Assembly (NCBI GenBank): GCA_020853755.1
Contig: JADYYG010000043.1
Span: 62,001 to 126,000, forward strand
DNA: 64,000 nucleotides
Direction: 5' to 3'
DNA from: Dehalococcoidia bacterium
GTDB taxonomy: Bacteria; Chloroflexota; Dehalococcoidia; Tepidiformales; Tepidiformaceae
Position numbers and translations under genes: made by a program. Within the stretch, counting starts at the first letter, position 1, and every line of letters starts with the position of its first letter. The notes beneath the pieces are model-generated. The model made no database searches. It was not told where the DNA came from and worked only from the letters and a program-made list of their open reading frames with translations. This document shows positions 63,002 through 64,000 of the stretch, piece by piece.

Positions 63002-64000
63002 CTACCGCCGGCCGAACTGGCGCTCGATGGCGTCCGTCCCCAGGTGCACGAGGGTTGGCCGCCCGTGGGGGCAGGTTCGCGGCGAGGCCGTGCGCTCAAG
63101 GTCTTCCACGAGCCGCCGCATCTCCTCCATCGAAAGCAACATCCCCGCCCGGACGCTGGCATGGCAGGCGACCGTCGCAGCGGCCTTGCCGAAGGGGTCA
63201 TCAACCCGCTGTTCCGATTCGAGCTTCTGGAGGAGTGCCCGCACTTCGCCAGCAAGGTCGCGGGCGCCGAGGCCCGCCGGCGCGGAGCGGATCAGCGCCG
63301 CGTTATCACCGAACGGCTCCGTTTCGAGGCCAAGGCGTGCCAGCGATTCGCGGTGTTCCTCGAGGGTCGCGGCCGCCGCCGGCTCGAGTTCGAGCACGAA
63401 CGGTTCGAGCAGCGGTTGCGTGCTCCGCTCACCGGAGACCGGCGCCGAGATCAGCCGGTCGTAGACCACGCGTTCGTGGGCCGCGTGCTGGTCCAGCAGG
63501 TACATCCCGTCGGGGCCCTCGCAGATCACGTAGGTCGCGTTGAGCTGGCCCACCACGCGCAGCATCGGCAGGACGGCGCGTTGCTTCATCGTTCCTGAGG
63601 GCTGTTCGGCGGGCGCGCGAGTGAGGTTCATCGCCGCCTGCACCGGCTGTGGCCCGCGAAGCGCCTCGGGGACCGGTTCGTGCAGCGGGCGGGTCAGCAC
63701 CGCTGCCGCCGGGCGGGGCTGCTCCCACGCGACGACCCGGCTGGCCTCGAGCGCGGCCGATACTGCCCGGCGCACCGCCCGGCCAACCGCGCGCTCATCC
63801 CGGAAGCGCACCTCCGCCTTCGCCGGGTGGACGTTCACATCGACCGCCTCGTCGGGGAGTGCGATATGCAGCGCAGCCACGGGGTGACGTCCAATGGGCA
63901 ACTGAGACTGGTATGCGTCGATGAGCGCGAAAGTCAACGGGCGGCTCTGCACCCAGCGCCCATTGACGAAGAACGAGATCGCGGCCCTGTTGCCACGATG
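63002..64000 (-). CDS. mutL: DNA mismatch repair protein MutL (C-terminal part; 5' end outside the window)
   Basis: The visible 332 residues cover the end of the N-terminal ATPase-linked domain (FFVNGRWVQSRPL, VDVNVHPAKAEVRFRDE). A Pro-rich linker and the C-terminal dimerisation domain follow. The endonuclease-type motif reads DQHAAHERVVYD, with Asp in the last position where DQHA(X)2E(X)4E has Glu. The zinc-site CPHGRPTLVHL is intact. MutL links MutS mismatch recognition to strand incision. The stop lies 1 nt from the convergent GNAT gene. Confidence 0.95.
   Translation of the reverse strand, partial: HRGNRAAISFFVNGRWVQSRPLTFALIDAYQSQLPIGRHPVAALHIALPDEAVDVNVHPAKAEVRFRDERAVGRAVRRAVSAALEASRVVAWEQPRPAAAVLTRPLHEPVPEALRGPQPVQAAMNLTRAPAEQPSGTMKQRAVLPMLRVVGQLNATYVICEGPDGMYLLDQHAAHERVVYDRLISAPVSGERSTQPLLEPFVLELEPAAAATLEEHRESLARLGLETEPFGDNAALIRSAPAGLGARDLAGEVRALLQKLESEQRVDDPFGKAAATVACHASVRAGMLLSMEEMRRLVEDLERTASPRTCPHGRPTLVHLGTDAIERQFGRR

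Overview
The window is a high-GC bacterial chromosome segment with dense, mostly short-spaced genes. It has no tRNA, rRNA, insertion sequence or CRISPR array that I can see. The gene set points to a high-GC Chloroflexota, perhaps Dehalococcoidia-like: tig-clpP-clpX, a UbiA-type prenyl-phosphate transferase, CoA-transferase, acyl-CoA dehydrogenase and luciferase-like oxidoreductase genes, a PIG-L deacetylase, and TAnnnT boxes placed 6-7 nt before start codons. A mutL gene argues against most Actinobacteria. The phylum is an inference from gene content and promoter style, not from a marker-gene tree.

Layout. Positions 1-3.2 kb hold a secreted surface protein with a 52-bp GA/CT microsatellite in its leader, a membrane-anchored Mrr-like nuclease, a YbaK-type deacylase and a UbiA-type transferase. 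From 3.2 to 15.1 kb a long minus-strand run carries a VOC protein, clpX, clpP, tig, a dipeptide ABC transporter (two permeases and a binding protein), aspS, a methyltransferase, a histidine phosphatase and a MarR regulator. From 15.1 to 26.6 kb are housekeeping and metabolic genes: a MidA-like methyltransferase, peroxiredoxin, CoA-transferase, TauE-like exporter, two metallo-beta-lactamase-fold proteins, alpha/beta hydrolase, two coiled-coil proteins, a matrixin-like protease, GNAT, NAD(P)HX epimerase, queF and acyl-CoA dehydrogenase.

The accessory core runs from 26.9 to 58.6 kb. It is an extracellular-type contractile injection system (eCIS/CIS) locus preceded by very large surface proteins. 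In order: a Calx-beta/TIG repeat protein; two paralogous giant proteins, each with a cytoplasmic FHA domain, a membrane segment, a C39-like cysteine peptidase domain and Ig-like or low-complexity tails (2447 and 1110 aa); an AAA+ ATPase; a DUF4157 (eCIS core) protein with 21-aa repeats; a DUF4255 cap protein; sheath; tube; a tail-assembly-chaperone-like protein followed by a DUF6760 reading frame; a second tube protein; a 1337-aa Pro/Ala-rich protein in the tape-measure position; LysM baseplate protein; VgrG-like spike; gp25; baseplate J; tail protein I; and, convergently, a third FHA protein with a C-terminal SH3-like domain.

The most striking observation is at 46960-47010. A G GGG GGA slippery heptamer is followed after 2 nt by a 16-bp stem with one mismatch. 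This sits exactly where the chaperone-like gene stops and DUF6760 continues in the -1 frame without a good start codon. It looks like a programmed -1 frameshift equivalent to the gpG/gpGT frameshift of phage tails. An intrinsic terminator between the tube gene and this pair would lower transcription of the downstream low-copy parts.

The right end (58.7-64 kb) returns to metabolism and repair: PIG-L deacetylase, PaaG-like enoyl-CoA hydratase/isomerase, luciferase-like oxidoreductase, a small hypothetical protein, two GNAT acetyltransferases, and the 3' part of mutL running off the window edge.
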